A stretch of 64,000 nucleotides of DNA from Straminergon stramineum (Eukaryota > Streptophyta > Bryopsida > Hypnales > Calliergonaceae), in assembly GCA_963920665.1 (NCBI GenBank), contig OY987265.1:18357001-18421000 (forward strand), given 5' to 3'. Shown here piece after piece: positions 11,086 to 23,994 of this stretch (positions are counted from its first letter, which is position 1; the number at the start of each line of letters is the position of its first letter). A program made the translations under genes and the position numbers. The notes under the pieces were generated by a model, which did not search any database, had not been told where the DNA came from, and was given only the letters and a program-made list of their open reading frames with translations.

Positions 11086-12312
11086 CAATATCAATATCCA
11101 AAGCCAAATTCCAGATACAGAGCAAGAGTAGGAATAGTACCTGGGAGTTATAATATTGAGCTCAAACAATATGCAAGGATCCCTTCGTGTACTCCTCCCC
11201 CCTTGTCGACAAATCTGATGGCCTTAAAGGAATATCAACAAAAAGATATACTCTTGTCAAAAAAACTCCAAAGTAAAACAGGGATTGATGGCGTAGACGG
11301 AACCACAATCCCAAATTGAAGGAAGAATCTTAGCGGTGACATTGACATCGTGAACAAATCAACTGAAAGAGGGAACTTGCATAACACTACTCATACTCTC
11401 GTCCACCTTTCCAGATCCGCTCTGCAACCCTTGATGCAAAATGCGAACATCTCAATCAGAAAGAAGGACCACAACAACACCGTATTCTACCATGACAAAC
11501 GAAAAATCCCTATCCACTTGTACATCACATAATTTTCATGTAGCAAGGAGCATTCAAAAGCAAGACATCAAAACAGACGATGTGTTACCCCTCCTCGATT
11601 TCAAAATTGCAAAAGAATCAAAAGAAAATCTCTAACACCCACAGACATTTGGATGTCGCACAAACCATACAAAGCCTTCTCGCCACTCGCCAACAACCCT
11701 AGAATCTAAGGGCAGTAGAAAAGAAGTGAAAACGTACATACCTTCGCTTCAACACGAACAACCCAGGGGAGTTGTTACCCCGCAAGCGAGAAGTTTCCAG
11801 ATGTTCGCCAACTACTCCGCAACCTCTTTGTACAGGATTAACACCGATTCATCCGATCCGATCTGTGCCAAGACAAAGAAAGCATGAGCTTTCAAATCGA
11901 GACACGCGTCCCAGGTCGAGAAGAAGAATCCACACAAGAGCGCAGTTTCAAGGTTTCTAAGGGTCCGCCACGGAAGCACACAAAAAAACGCAGCAAGCAA
12001 TACCTCAGATTGCAATCAAAGCAACAAAGAAGGGCACATGAAAGGCCGAACACCCACTTCGTTAGGCGAGGCTAGAAAAGAGTGAAAAGTGGACTCCGTG
12101 AAGCAACTCAGTCCAGTCGCACAAGGAAACGCCTGACAGGTCGAAGAAGGAGCTCCCAAACCCTTGCCTTGTATGAGTCACTCCACTGTAGAATACTCTA
12201 CATTCTTTAGTAAAGTGAAGATGCTACACCGGGTCCAAGAGATCCACTTATTATTCTTCAGGTGTAGTCCCAGAAGCGTTTCTGGGAGAGTTTTTTTTCT
12301 TTCACCAAAGAT
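11086..12312 (-). repeat. Module R2, orphan copy of the kinase upstream region
   Basis: Matches R1 and R3 along their length, including the decayed distal hairpin near 12178-12225, but X1 rather than a kinase gene lies on its gene-proximal side. It is evidence that the locus once held further kinase units. The distal border has TCAACCCCTACGAG where R1 has TTAACCCTTAAAGG, so another TTAA-type element end may sit at the same site. Confidence 0.65.
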
Positions 12313-13600
12313 GTTTACTCAACCCCTACGAGTCAGTAGCATTTGGGGTTTAAAAACATCACAATTTTAAAAGTGTTCTAAGTCTAAATGTCACTAAGGT
12401 ATAGAAATCTCAATTATACAATCTTATAGTGTTTATGTTGTAGACGATAAGAATCAAATTTGGAATCATTTGGCCATGTAGATTTCAAGAATATAATGTT
12501 TTACTATTGATAAAGGATACTAGAATTTTCCTAGCAACACATTAGAGGTGAAATTTGATTTCTAAACCTATTCAAATGAACAAACTTTAAACTATAAAGT
12601 GCTTATAAACTAGCATACAAATACATTAGTGAAAGAAATTATCATTCAAATGACTCATTGTGTCTGTAGAATGGCTTTGAAATGTCAAAAAGTAGCAAAT
12701 AAAGTTGCAAAAAAACATGTAAGGTTGAACTTCCTTCTAGGACTAGAAACTAATTGGTGCCCCTAAAAAATTGGAGGATATTTTACCACCTCCATACAAT
12801 ACTTGGGGAATTTCGATTGCCATGGGAAAAAATTCTTTGGCTAATACCCAACTAGGTGAGGGTCAATTGTCATGGGTATCAACCTCCCACATAGTAGCTT
12901 GTAAGCAACAGTTTTTTTGCTCTCAAGCTACAAGGAAGTACATCGAGGATGGACAAATCTTTTAGGGATATATGGGTGCAATTAGTTGTAGTCCATCTTT
13001 GAAATTAAAGTATTTGAACCTACGAATCCTTGCTGAAATTGTTAAGTGTGAGTACCACAACCGATGAAATGGCTTTTTTTGTGTACTAGAGCAACATCAA
13101 GCATAAGCTTTGAAATCGCATGACAAAATCAAATTTGGAAACTAGTATCATGCAATTGGCTTTAAATTGGCTAGAAATTTTCCATTTCTACTAAGAATGT
13201 GGATGAAGTTGCCAAATTGGGATGAAAAAGTACATAGATGTGATTGAAATGTGTTTTTTGGTCCAACAGATGGATGGAGAAATGCTTCACCAAAGTTTAA
13301 GTGACCGCCATCCTGGCACTTTCTCAAAAAGTAAAAAAAAAGGGCTGTGTTTCGTGGCATCCAAGGGCTTCAATAAACCGAGAGCATCAGGCACCTGGGA
13401 TGACAGCACCATTGCAGCGCAAATACTATTTAGTGGCAGGACTTCAAAAATCATGAGTTTCACAATAAGTGTCTGATAACAACGCTCCCAATTAGATCAA
13501 GAATATCCTATTGAGTTAAGAGGGACGAATCATTTTACACCACATAGAAGTCTAATAATCACAGAAAACATGGAGTCATGGTTGAGCACCCTAGCACAAA
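12313..13600. other. Intergenic spacer, no gene recognised
   Basis: AT-rich sequence with only short frames, for example 64 codons at 12771-12965, which show no recognisable motif. The segment 13370-13450 is richer in GC on the minus strand. It might belong to the broken GTPase copy to its right, but I cannot align it to that family. Confidence 0.4.
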
Positions 13601-13639
13601 ATAAGGCCCCAATCCCACTCGCTGAAATGAGCAATCCAG

Positions 13640-14447
13640 TAGTCTACCTGGTAGCGAACAGAATCTATCCAAAAAAATGACCCACACATATGCCTCTCGT
13701 GGTGAATGGTGAATTACAAGCCTGCAAAACACTGAAACCACGCTGAAACTCGAGCTTGAAGACTAAAATGAAATATGCTACAGAGTTTGAACATCAATAA
13801 AACTGCATCTATGCTAACACAAGAATGCACGTCACAGTAAAGAATTTTTTTTGTAAGGATCCAGCATCCACAAAGGAGAAGAACGGCAAAAGGAAAAGAA
13901 AATAGGAACGGAGAATAGAATATGAGGATTAAGACATTCACTGCAAGCAGGCAATATTCCCGAGCACGAAATCTCTTTAGATTGACAACGAGATGTAAAC
14001 AATGAAAAAAACCAGCGTAAGGGATTCCAAGATGTACCTCCGGTTTTCCCGACGAAAGTATTTGTACGAGTGAGGACTTGCCGACATTGGGAACTCCAAC
14101 AAGGCACACAGTGGGTGTGCGTGGGTGCACCACTGGCATAGCTCTTAAGGCCTGGCAGCGGGATTGAGACAGCTCCAACTATCATCGACGAGGAAAATGA
14201 AGAAGTCCAATCAAAGAGGATGCGTACTCAACGGGTGGTTGTGAGTCCGGTCTACTGTGAAGTATGCTTCTGATAACCTGTAATATACACGGGGGTATGA
14301 ATCAACTGAGGAGTGTAAATAAAAAAAAGGGGGTTGCCGCCAAAGGGAGACAACCTTCGCAATCTTCTCCAATTCATCCACCGCCTTCCCGTGCTTGTTA
14401 AACAGGTCTTCATCTTTGTAATGCCCTAGTTGAACAACAATGTCAAC
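13640..14447 (-). pseudogene. NOG1/Obg-like GTPase fragment, broken
   Basis: Three exon-like pieces of a plant NOG1-like GTPase read on the minus strand. At 14349-14447 is a peptide containing HGKAVDELEKIAK. At 14038-14178 is LRAMPVVHPRTPTVCLVG, with the P-loop GVPNVGKSS and ending SSGKPE at a GT donor. At 13721 and below, after a GCAG acceptor, is ACNSPFTTRGICVGHF. The first two join as in the family (KIAK then LRAMPVV), and the G2 region PFTTRG fits. In the third piece an in-frame TAG (13665-13667) and a frameshift in a T-run follow, and the G3 motif and C-terminal half are missing. Some family members act in plastid or mitochondrial ribosome assembly; this copy is almost surely non-functional. 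Confidence 0.65.
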
Positions 14448-15509
14448 TACAGTAAGTCACCCTGAAATCTAAATGGGATGCCAATCTCAAAGAAGGATAC
14501 ACTTTAAATGTCGTGTACGAGAGCTTGAATTCAACAACAAATTCTTTCCAAAACCCATAGATTTAACTCAAGCAAAGTAGCTGTATTTCGCATTATCTCT
14601 CCCAATCGCTCCTCAGCCTCACTCTTGCTGGTACGTTGACTGCAAGAAGAGCACAAAGATGACACAGCGTTCCACAAACACTAGATTGGGAGGTCGCCAC
14701 CGAACCATAGAATTCATCAGTCTAAACACGAATGGATTGTCTTTTAGTTCTTTATGGCTGCATATGCTGTACCTTAGCACAAGCAGCAGCACAATTCTTT
14801 CCGAAAACGATCGATCAGTCTCTTGCGCAAGGGGTCAACCCATTGCAAAGTCCGGAGCAAGGAGTCAAGGATATGATTGTGAGCAATGGGACACCCAACC
14901 TTGAAATTTAAGATAAAATCCAGAAGTTAAAATCTACGAGAACAAAGTAGATGAAGTCATTTCAAGCTCCCGAGCACACAGGAAACAGAAAACTCAAAAC
15001 ATTATCTGCCATACCGGAACATCATTTTGAACCTGCCTTGTAACACCGTTTTTATTAATAACTCCATTTAGAGATGAATGCATATTGTCTTGCATTATTA
15101 TCACTAAGACTGAACTTCAACAAGACCAATTAGCTCTTCATAAGTGCCTGACCCAAGTGTGAGCTCAAGAAGAGACTCGTTATAAGCTGGGTGTAGCCGC
15201 TGGCACGCTGGAAAATTCTTAATTTATTTTTTCGAAGGAATTGTCAACTCCAGAGAAGAAAATGCAGGGCAACACTGAATCAACTCCAATCTCTGGTCAC
15301 AAAATTGCAATTGAGGATGTAGGAAAAAGGACTAGGTAATTGCAAAGCAGGTCAAGTTCTCAAAAATAATCACCGGTTAGGACCTATCAAGCTGCGAGCA
15401 GTGAGGTTGGTACTGACCTGCGACTGTTTTGGATGCCTTGGCCTGCTTTTGCAATTACCAGATCTAATCTCAATAAAGGAGAATTGAGCCATTTGACTTC
15501 TTTGATTGT
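14448..15509. other. Region upstream of the GTPase fragment, nothing firm
   Basis: On the minus strand, 14590-14900 is less AT-rich and contains short peptides such as RTSKSEAEERLGEIMRN that could belong to the N-terminal half of the same GTPase copy, but I cannot confirm it. The rest (14960-15509) shows no recognisable feature. Confidence 0.35.
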
Positions 15510-16154
15510 TTAACCCCTAAATGCCCAAGGCACCAGATTTTGGTGTTTTGAAAACTTTGAAGTTAAGTAGAATCCAACCAAATTGCTATTATTAGTAGTT
15601 TGTATTTTTGTAGAACTCTTTTTGAAGTCTAGTTTTAGGATCAAAAAGCCAATCTCAAAAATGAAGGATTATGATTTTTTTATTCAAGATTTTGTGCAAG
15701 GATGGTCATTGCAATCTTGACCTATTTTAGTGTTGAGGTCTTTTGGAAATGAGCCTCAAATACACTAGATCTTGGAGGAAAAATCACATTAGAAATTCAT
15801 TTAAAAAAATCATAGAATAGATTTTGAATAACCATAAACTGATTGGGGTTGTGCATTCTAAGTCCTATAACCTCATATTTTTTTAGTGATCAACGTTTTA
15901 GAGTTGACATGTAAAAAGAGAATTGAAAAATTTTCATACTTTTAACACCCTCATGATCAAACATTATAATCTTTCAATCCATAAGTGATATTGTTATGTT
16001 TTCTTTTCCTATGTGATCTCTAACATGTTTAGTTTGAATTTATACGGTTACAATTCAAAACAAATTGGTATAACTTATGAAAATGTTGACTTTTTATTCA
16101 ATTTAGAACAAATTTCAAGAAGCTCCAAACAGGCCTTGGGCATTTAGGGGTTAA
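15510..16154. mobile_element. TTAA element with perfect 22-bp terminal inverted repeats (copy C)
   Basis: Left end TTAACCCCTAAATGCCCAAG and right end CTTGGGCATTTAGGGGTTAA are exact inverse complements. The identity extends two more bases inward (22 bp including the TTAA). The interior of about 600 bp has no ORF, so the element is non-autonomous. A diverged relative may span about 35096-35586, whose right end reads GGCTTTTAGAGGTTAA. Confidence 0.85.
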
Positions 16155-16482
16155 CCAATCAAAACATGTGACAACAGTGAAACTCTTAGTCATTAAGCTT
16201 ATGTTAAGTGGATCTGCACTCACTAAATTAATATTGGTTGGTAGTAGTGGAAATTTCTCTTAGATTTCTCACTTCCACTACCAAATCAATGAAATTTCTA
16301 CTTCATACCGACCTTGTTGAAAAATTTGCACAAGGCAAGAAGTGAGCATTATCAATCTTAATTTGCCTCTCCTTGACCAATCGAAACATGCCACAATGGC
16401 AAAACTCCCTTGCATTGAAATATGTAAAAAGAACAACTACCGTACCTTCAATTCAAATTCAGCACCTTGGTGCCAAACTAAT

Positions 16483-17517
16483 TTAACCCCTACAATTCCA
16501 TGACTTTGTTTTCACTGAAAATGCTCCCAAACTACCATTTTTAGTACAAGTACCAAATTGTTGAAAAAAACACTTTTTTTGACACATGTAACCATGGGAT
16601 ATTGTAGTATGCTGACTTAAGAGCATGTGGTAAAAATTTAGGAAATTTACACAGCGTGGATTGCAAGTTATAAGCATTTAAATTCACTAAAATTATTTTT
16701 TTGGCCTTGCAAAAAGCAAGGCAAATGCACTTCACAAGCTCAATTTTCTATGAAAAATTGTCCAAAACGGTGGTGCTTCTTTGAATTCTTTTTGGAAATA
16801 CAAGTCAAAAGTTATCAAAAACAGGGTGATGCACTTCACAAGCTCACTTTTCTATGAAAGAATGTACCAAATGATGGTGCTTCTTCGGATTCTATTTCCT
16901 AGGCAAGTTATCTATATGCTTGAAAATTTTGAGATCATTTGGAATTATACAACATATTGGAAAAAAATAGTAAGTAGATAGTAGTAGAGAATGATTCAAA
17001 ATACTAAATTGTTAAAAATTGAATTATGAAATTGAAAAATGCTAATCCCAATGGTTGCAATGTTATAATAAAAAATCTACAACCTATGATTTTATTTTTT
17101 CCAAAAATATTGAAAATTGAGTAAGATAAAGGACTTTGAAGTTTATTTTAGAGTAGAGAATCCATAATTGCTTGCAAACAAAAAATCCTCAAAACTTTTG
17201 ATTCCTTGACCAAAATGGAATGATTCAAAGCTTTCCAAGTATATAGAACTCTACAAAACCAATTTCAAATTTCAATTTTTGAAAAAAGTGATTTTTTTAA
17301 CTACCCAAACCACCTATTTACGGAAAAAAACCCCACATTAGGCCATAACTTTTGACTTGTATTTCCAAATGGCTTGAAATTTAATGCACATGAAAGATAT
17401 TCCTTGTCGCCACCTTTTCTTGAAATTTGAGCCAAAAATATGGAAATCTCAAGCCACATGTACCTGCCTAAAATTGCTATGTAGCCAAAAAACACATGTT
17501 GGTCCTTTAGGGGTTAA
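16483..17517. mobile_element. TTAA element, about 1-kb class (copy D)
   Basis: Flanked by TTAA, with ends TTAACCCCTACAATTCC and GGTCCTTTAGGGGTTAA. The interior matches the element at 61127-62074 over most of its length, for example ACTACCATTTTTAGTAC near the left end and ACACATGTTGGTCC near the right. About 16728-16930 holds an internal tandem duplication of roughly 105 bp beginning GCACTTCACAAGCTCA. No coding frame is shared with the other copy. Confidence 0.8.
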
Positions 17518-17632
17518 GATTGGCATTTGGATAGTTCAACAACTTGATTTGAATTTCTTGGCTTCCAATAGTTTGTTCTTCCTAATTTTTCAACACTCTT
17601 CTTGGAATGGATTGATTTTTTCTATTCATGCA

Positions 17633-17862
17633 TTAACCCATAAACGTTGACATGGACGTTCAGTGGCCAATGGATGACAAGGAATCTCTCTATCTAGGAC
17701 AAAACTGCAACTATTCATCCTTGGAATTTGGTACAAAAAGGGAAGATCTTCTACAGTACTTTGACCTCCAATGTGTATTTTTTATTTTTTTAAAGTGGAT
17801 GATGTCATACGGTTCCAAAAGGCATGATTTCCACAGTCACCAGTCCGTCCTTTAAGGGCTAA
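17633..17862. mobile_element. TTAA element, 230-bp class (copy J1)
   Basis: Begins TTAACCCATAAACG and ends CGTCCTTTAAGGGCTAA; the right TTAA has become CTAA. The interior aligns in reverse orientation with 37586-37808, and partly with 20354-20578. Confidence 0.7.
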
Positions 17863-18313
17863 TGTGTTCTTTTTTCAAAATTTTCTCAAGAATAATTTTC
17901 TAATATTTGGAATTAGAAAGAATGAATTTTTTTTTCAAATTTTCAAAAATAGTTGTACAATTTTTCAAATTTCAAACATGTTCCAAATTTCCCTAATTAT
18001 TTACAAAACTCACCTTCACTCCTAGGGTAGGAGTTCCCTTGGATAGAGCATCCAATTGCAATTGGCTCCCTGGTCCCACTTCCCTTTGGCAACATTTTGT
18101 ATTCTAGGTCACAAAAGCCCTCAATACACAAGGCTAAATACTCAACACCTTCACTCATGTTACAATCCAATTCTAGTAGACACAGGCCATTGACCGCACA
18201 ATCACCCCAAGTTTCATAATGGTTTACCAAAATCAAAATTACAAGGTAAAATGTTTTAAAGTTTCTTCCAATTGTTGATGTTTGAGACTGAAATCTTTCA
18301 CAAAGAGAAAACC

Positions 18314-18905
18314 TTAACCCCTAAACATCCATAGTCTTCTCCCAAATTGACAATTTGAGAAAAAAAACATCCTAAAGTGCTAATTGGAAGAATATTTAAG
18401 AATTGATATACTAATAAACTTATAGATTTTGAGTTGCAGTAGGTTTCCATCCATACAAGTAGATTCACCAATGCTATCACTAGTATTTTTTTTAATTTTG
18501 AAAAGGTAAATTTCAAAATTTCTTCTAAATTCGATTACAAGCAAAATCTTATCATTTTTTGAGTAAAATTTGTTGGAATGGATTTGAAGTCAATTTCTTT
18601 TGACATGGTGGTTTTTTGAAATTTTTGTGTTCCGTTAAAATCTATAACCTCATTTTTGCAAATCTAATTTTGAACTAGAGTCAATGCAATTTTGGCTTGG
18701 TCAACCACTTGACATCCTTGCACATTTGTAATTTTAGAAAAATATGTACTCTAGTAACACCAAATCCAACTATTAGATAGGACAATAACTTCATAAAATA
18801 TCTCCACAAATAGGACATCTTTCATCCAAGTAGTAATGAAGATGAAACTTGAGTTTCAATTTGTTCGTCGTCTACAAAGTGGACATCAAACTGCTTAGGG
18901 ATTAA
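18314..18905. mobile_element. TTAA element, 595-bp class (copy F)
   Basis: Begins TTAACCCCTAAACATCC and ends GGACATC followed by CTTAGGGATTAA. The interior (for example AAATTGACAATTTGA near the left end, GAACTAGAGTCAATGCAATT in the middle) matches 31322-31917 in the same orientation and 41190-41770 in reverse. Three copies of this class are present in the window. Confidence 0.8.
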
Positions 18906-20004
18906 AGTATCATAAATATCTCATAAACTAGGATGCATCATTTTAGTGATGAACATCCAAAAGTTTATTGTAAACAAGTTCTTTGGCTTCAAAATTCAAA
19001 AACCACAAGGAATCCAAATTCCATTTGAAAATAAATCCATTTTTGAATCACCCCAATTGTTTCTTCAGCCATAGTATAGAAAGTTGACTGAGGGTTCAAA
19101 TACTCCTGGCTACTGGCTTTCTTGAATTGAAGCACCTCGAAGCTAAGTAAATTATTGTAAGACGATGCCGAATGCAAATGCACAGTTTTCTTATTTTCTC
19201 TGTTTCAGCAAACTTCAATTCAATCTTTAATAATTTTCTTGGTATAATCCTCATCGTTTGAAAATTCCAGGAAGTCTACTTGACAAGCCTAAAATGCCAC
19301 TAAGTATTCATAGAACCACAAATTAATTATACATAAGAAATTCATTCTTTGGGAAATCAGAGTGCTCTGAAAAATACTGATTTTCTCATTTCCATTCAGC
19401 ACTTGAATTTTCAAGTCTTGGAACATTTGCTCAATTCTCTTTGAAATAGACACAGTAAATTTGAACTCCAACCTTTTGAAAAATGGGTTCCTAGCATAAC
19501 CATTTTTTCCACTATGATACTGGGGAGTATCCAAGAATTGCATGCTTCAGGAGTCTGCCAAGATTTATGTCATTTTCAGGCAATAAACCAATCATAAAGA
19601 GGGATGGAATCTCCAATATGAGTACTATTATAACTTAGAGACACTATTATAGAACCACTATAGAATCAGTGCATTGAAGTACTCATTCTGTCCTCAAATA
19701 GTGAGGGTGTTATAAGATAGAATGGATTTTCTTACATAAACTCCGGCCTTAAGGTTGATCACTAGGTTTCACCCAAAATATGCTTGAGAACTAAATTCGA
19801 AGGTGTTGTAGAATGGGTTTTTTTACATTAATTCCTTAAGGCTCATCACTAGGTTTCATCAAAGAGAAACTTGAAAATTGTTGTCTCTAATGCAAAGAGC
19901 TACAATGAAAGAAAACTACTTTCTTGTACGTGAAATTGTAAAATCTTGCACAAGATTTGTATGAGAATGTGTGAAAAAAAATTCATACACTTCAACCATG
20001 TAGA
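18906..20004. other. Intergenic, AT-rich, no gene seen
   Basis: Short frames only. A diverged direct repeat of about 70 bp containing ATCACTAGGTTTCA occurs at about 19700-19780 and 19800-19875. Confidence 0.4.
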
Positions 20005-20342
20005 TTAATGGTGAATTTCATTAAAATGGCGTTGCTCCAATAAATTGGAAGTATTTAAGAAAATTGGTGGTCCATTTCACTAGTTTGGCATGGTTTGAAA
20101 TCTAATCTTGTCCTAGATGTTAGAAATCTAGATTTGTCCTAGATGTCTAAAATCTAGATATGGCCTAGATGGTTTAGACCACATGGTTTGAAATCTATAC
20201 TACATCTAGATTTTAGAAATCTATTGTGTCCTAGATGTCCAAAATCTATAACAATATGAGATGTTCCTTTTACAATTTAGACTGCGTGGTCTAAAAAATG
20301 GCATATGAATATTGCCATTTTAATGAAATTGACCATATTAGT
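20005..20342. mobile_element. MITE with about 26-bp terminal inverted repeats
   Basis: Near-identical inverted ends contain GAATTTCATTAAAATGGC at the left and its complement GCCATTTTAATGAAATT at the right. The interior carries degenerate repeats of a TAGATGTCTAAAATCTAGAT-like word. Superfamily not assigned. Confidence 0.65.
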
Positions 20343-20353
20343 GTTCAAAGATA

Positions 20354-20578
20354 TTAACCCTGTAAGGACGAGTTGGTCACCTTGAAAATCTTCTTTTTTA
20401 AAATAGCGACAATCATCTACTTTAAAAAAAAGTAATCATTGCACGTCATACTACTGTGCAAGACCTCCCCCAGTTTACACAAAATTCCAAAGCTGAATAA
20501 TCACACTTCTGTCTCACATGGTAGAATTCTCTGTCATCCATTGGACCACTCTGGTCCACAACGTCCTTACAGGGTTAA
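20354..20578. mobile_element. TTAA element, 225 bp (copy J2)
   Basis: The ends TTAACCCTGTAAGGACG and CGTCCTTACAGGGTTAA are perfect inverse complements and include the flanking TTAA. The interior is related to 37586-37808 and to the partial copy beginning at 59907. Confidence 0.85.
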
Positions 20579-20819
20579 TGTTCAAAGCAAAAAAAAAATA
20601 TTCATTTTCCACCTTTCTTAACTAGCTTTTCAAACTTTGAAACCCTTAACTTTTCTTGACATACTTGAACTACATTTTAGATCCATTAGTAGTATAATTT
20701 TTACTTCCACACTATCCCTATTTCTATTTAACAATTTGCTTAAGAACAAAAAAACTTATTTCATTTTTTTATTTTTATAACCTGATTTTTAATTGCCCCC
20801 CACCCCCCATTATAATGAT

Positions 20820-21040
20820 TTAACCGTGGAAGGACGTGGGGGGTCCACGTGGAAATCATCATTTCTAAAACCATGGGAATCATTGGTATTAAAAAAATCA
20901 AAAGAACTCATTTGAAGTAAAAATATTGTAAAAGACTCTCCACTTCCCACCACTCATTTCAAGGAAAAATAGTCGAATTTTTGTCCTACATAGGAAAATT
21001 TTTGGGTTAAACCTCATTACTTTGTAGTGCAAAAGAAATT
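20820..21040. mobile_element. TTAA element, left end only (copy N)
   Basis: Begins TTAACCGTGGAAGGACG and then resembles the 230-bp class (GTGGAAATCAT), but no matching right end is found. The right border given is approximate. Confidence 0.4.
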
Positions 21041-21700
21041 GAGTTCCAAAACAAATCCTAGACATCATTTTTCTCATAAGCCCCCCTAAATGTTCAAAAT
21101 ACAAGACTTTTCATAACTTTCACATCACTTGTCCAAATGGAATGAATCCACTAGCTTTACAAAAGACATAAATATATTCTACAAAAAATAATTAGAAATT
21201 TGATTGTAAATTATGCACCTCTTCTTCATGGCCAGAATATGGCATTTCCTACTCATGAGGGCATAACAATTTCTTTAGAGTACCAAATGAACTAAAAACT
21301 ATCTTAGTATAAAACTAGCTAACCTATTCCTTCACCTCCAAAAAAAATTTTGAAAAATACAATGAAAGTTGACATAAAAGGAACCTACCCAAAATCCTTG
21401 AAAAAGCATTTCAAGATTCCGATCTTGTAGAAGTTAATAGGAAAATGAAGATTGAAAATGTCTTATGAACGACTTTTAGGAAACTATAGAAACTAAAATT
21501 TCATAATTTTAATCCATAAATTTGGTAAGTTTTGGTTGGATAATTACTTTGGTGATAGGGACAACATTCTTCTACAATTAAAATGTTTGGTAAATGATAT
21601 CCCAAATGATATCAAAATTTTGTAGAGAAGAATATCCAATTCTACAAGTGTTTGACATGAGAAATTTTGCAATGACATCAAACATCAAATCAAGGTAGTG
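21041..21700. other. Intergenic, nothing recognised
   Basis: AT-rich, with short frames only and no repeat structure that I can define. Confidence 0.4.
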
Positions 21701-21705
21701 ACACC

Positions 21706-22722
21706 TTAAACCACTAGGTACCAAGTACCAATTCCTATTTCTTGCCTCATAGCAAACCCCAAGTTCTCTTGAAACAACCTGTCGTATATTGGGAGCCTAA
21801 CTAGGTATCCTAAATGGCAATTTGTGAGTGCCAACTTCCCAATTGATTTCTTGATCATTGAGGTATATCTTTTTGGTGGTTCAAGATTCCAAACTTGTTT
21901 TTTCCTAAAAAATCTTAGACTAATTATAGGAGCCTGCAACATATAACTTTGAAATTTCTTACAGAGTAATCTCTAAGCCACAACAAATTAAGATTTTCCT
22001 TTCGACACCTTTTACTAGAATTTGCTAATTCAACTAAACACAATACTAAACTGAGTTGTGGCCACCAAAGAGACACTGAAACACTTACTCTGATGATTGA
22101 AGTGTCCACACTAAATTACAAGTTCTGTTATCCTTTTGATGGTGCTGCAACATTGTAAATTGAAACTCCCATAAATTTGAAACTGAAATATGAAACTAGT
22201 AAATAGCATAAACAAGATGGCAAAGAAACTTCATTGTTCAGCGATTTAGTACTAGTCCAAATTCTTGCAAGAAGAGGCACAAACGTGAAATTCTTTAGTC
22301 CTTGTAAGCCTGCACTTTGTAAAATAGAATGAGACTTGGAATCGCTGTTGCATTTTGCAATCACTTCCCCAAGAGAGGTCGACTTTCAAAACTTGAAAAG
22401 CCGTTAAGCTTCCTTTCATTTCCGTAGAGCTCTTTTTGATTCCTAGAATTGCGACCAACATCTCTTGGGCTGAGAAATCCATTTAGTTGCAAAAACTCTA
22501 GAGACTGATGAAAGTGAAAGTCCAGAAGGAATTTGTGCAGAAATGCTGTTGGCAATTGAATTGAACTCTATCAATTCCAAGGACTTGCTGGTGACCGGAT
22601 ATGAATGAGAGAAACACAAACACAAGCAGTATGTGATGAGGTTTGGAAAACAGCTGCACAATCCTGTCCTGATAATTTCGATTTGCAGCCATTAAAACAC
22701 AAACAATTGGCAACAATTTCTG
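21706..22722 (-). pseudogene. Decayed LRR receptor-like protein remnant
   Basis: Read on the minus strand across several frames, peptides with plant LRR character appear in order: a hydrophobic leader (ILLVFVFLSFISG), SISAQIPSGLSLSS, QSLEFLQLNGF, LKNFTFVPLLARIW followed by LNNEVSLPSCLCYLL, and LALTNCHLGYLVRLP. Frames shift between these and stops intervene, so no protein can be made. The order fits the N-terminal part of a receptor-like protein ectodomain, with no kinase or membrane segment preserved. It ends where the duplicated kinase block begins. Family-level recognition by eye only. Confidence 0.45.
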
Positions 22723-22735
22723 GCAATGTTAGTCC

Positions 22736-23994
22736 ATGGGGTTGATTTGGTAGAGAGTTCTGGCCTGAATTCAACTTGCCCTGAGGGCTCGAAGGCCGCT
22801 TAGCTGCAACATACCAGAGAAGAGAAGCTATCATACAATGTCAACTTCGAAGCCTCCCTATACAATTCTTTTGATTAAATGATGGCAGAGAGGTGGTGCA
22901 CTATGCTAAGTCATTCCACTCAATGAACCGTGCAAGGATGCTCTATGAGGACCATTAGTGCCATTGTTCCGGTTCTTTGGTTATTGTAGAAACAGGGAAT
23001 GCACCTATTGGTTCAAAAAGGGAATCATTTTTTGAGAAAGTACCTATCATCAAGGTGGCATCTTTTGAAGATTAACACTGAAAGGACAAGACCAATCACC
23101 AATGTACCTCGCTAAAAATGATCTTGATTTATAGACCAATAGGTGCATTCCTTGTCTCTATAGTAATCTATAATGTCATCCATTGGATACTTCTTGCCAT
23201 GTGCAACATTTCAAGGTTAAGGAGTTTTAAATTTGAACAAGTTTCATCTAAGGGCTTAAACAAGGTTTCATTTTATGGTTATATTCCTATTCTCACTACT
23301 TGAAGTTGCCTTGAGCAAACAATTTGGGATTATGTGATGCAACTAATGCAATTATTGATGTGCAAAAAAAACAAAGCAAAAAAACTATCATCATTTTAAA
23401 CACAATCCCAACTAGGTAATCATTTGACCAACTACAACAATTGAAGATCAAGTAAAGTACAAAGATGACAAGAATCTTTAACCAACAACTCAAAAGAATG
23501 GACAAGGAAAAGATAGTCACAAAAGAACTACTCATAATATGTCCAATAAGCAAATATCCAATTGAACACCATCTCAAAAAGTTACTTTGCAACACCACTA
23601 TCAATTGTTACAAAAGGATTTTTATCTTAAATGACACCACGAACATCTAATGTCCAATTCTTCTCTCTAAGATAGAGGCACACATGTTCATTCAAGGAAT
23701 TTTGTGTGGGGAGAGGTCTTGCACAATAGTTTGACCTTCAATGAGTGCTCTTGTTTTTTTTAGTAAATGATTCACACAATACCTCCAAAAGATAATTTCC
23801 ATGGTGACCAATCCATCCTTCAAGGGTTAAAAACAAATTCTCACATAGCTTACACCACTAACATACAAGATTCAATATTTAGATCAAGAGTATATTTCAA
23901 ATTAGTTTTCAAAATATAACTAGTTCAACAATCTTACATAAATTTACATAGATTAGACTATCTATCCAAGTCAACAAACTTCCACAACAAAATG
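22736..23994. other. Duplicated downstream flank of kinase gene 2
   Basis: Counterpart of 5000-6342. Indels relative to that copy disrupt frames. It includes the second copy of the short TTAA-ended remnant at about 23732-23830, whose left TTAA has mutated to TTGA. Confidence 0.7.

Noticed and set aside
10483..11131. Overlapping frames of 148 codons (minus) and 210 codons (plus) in module X1
   Set aside because: The second copy (27727-28570) breaks both frames with indels, no domain is recognisable, and opposite-strand openness follows from the base composition.
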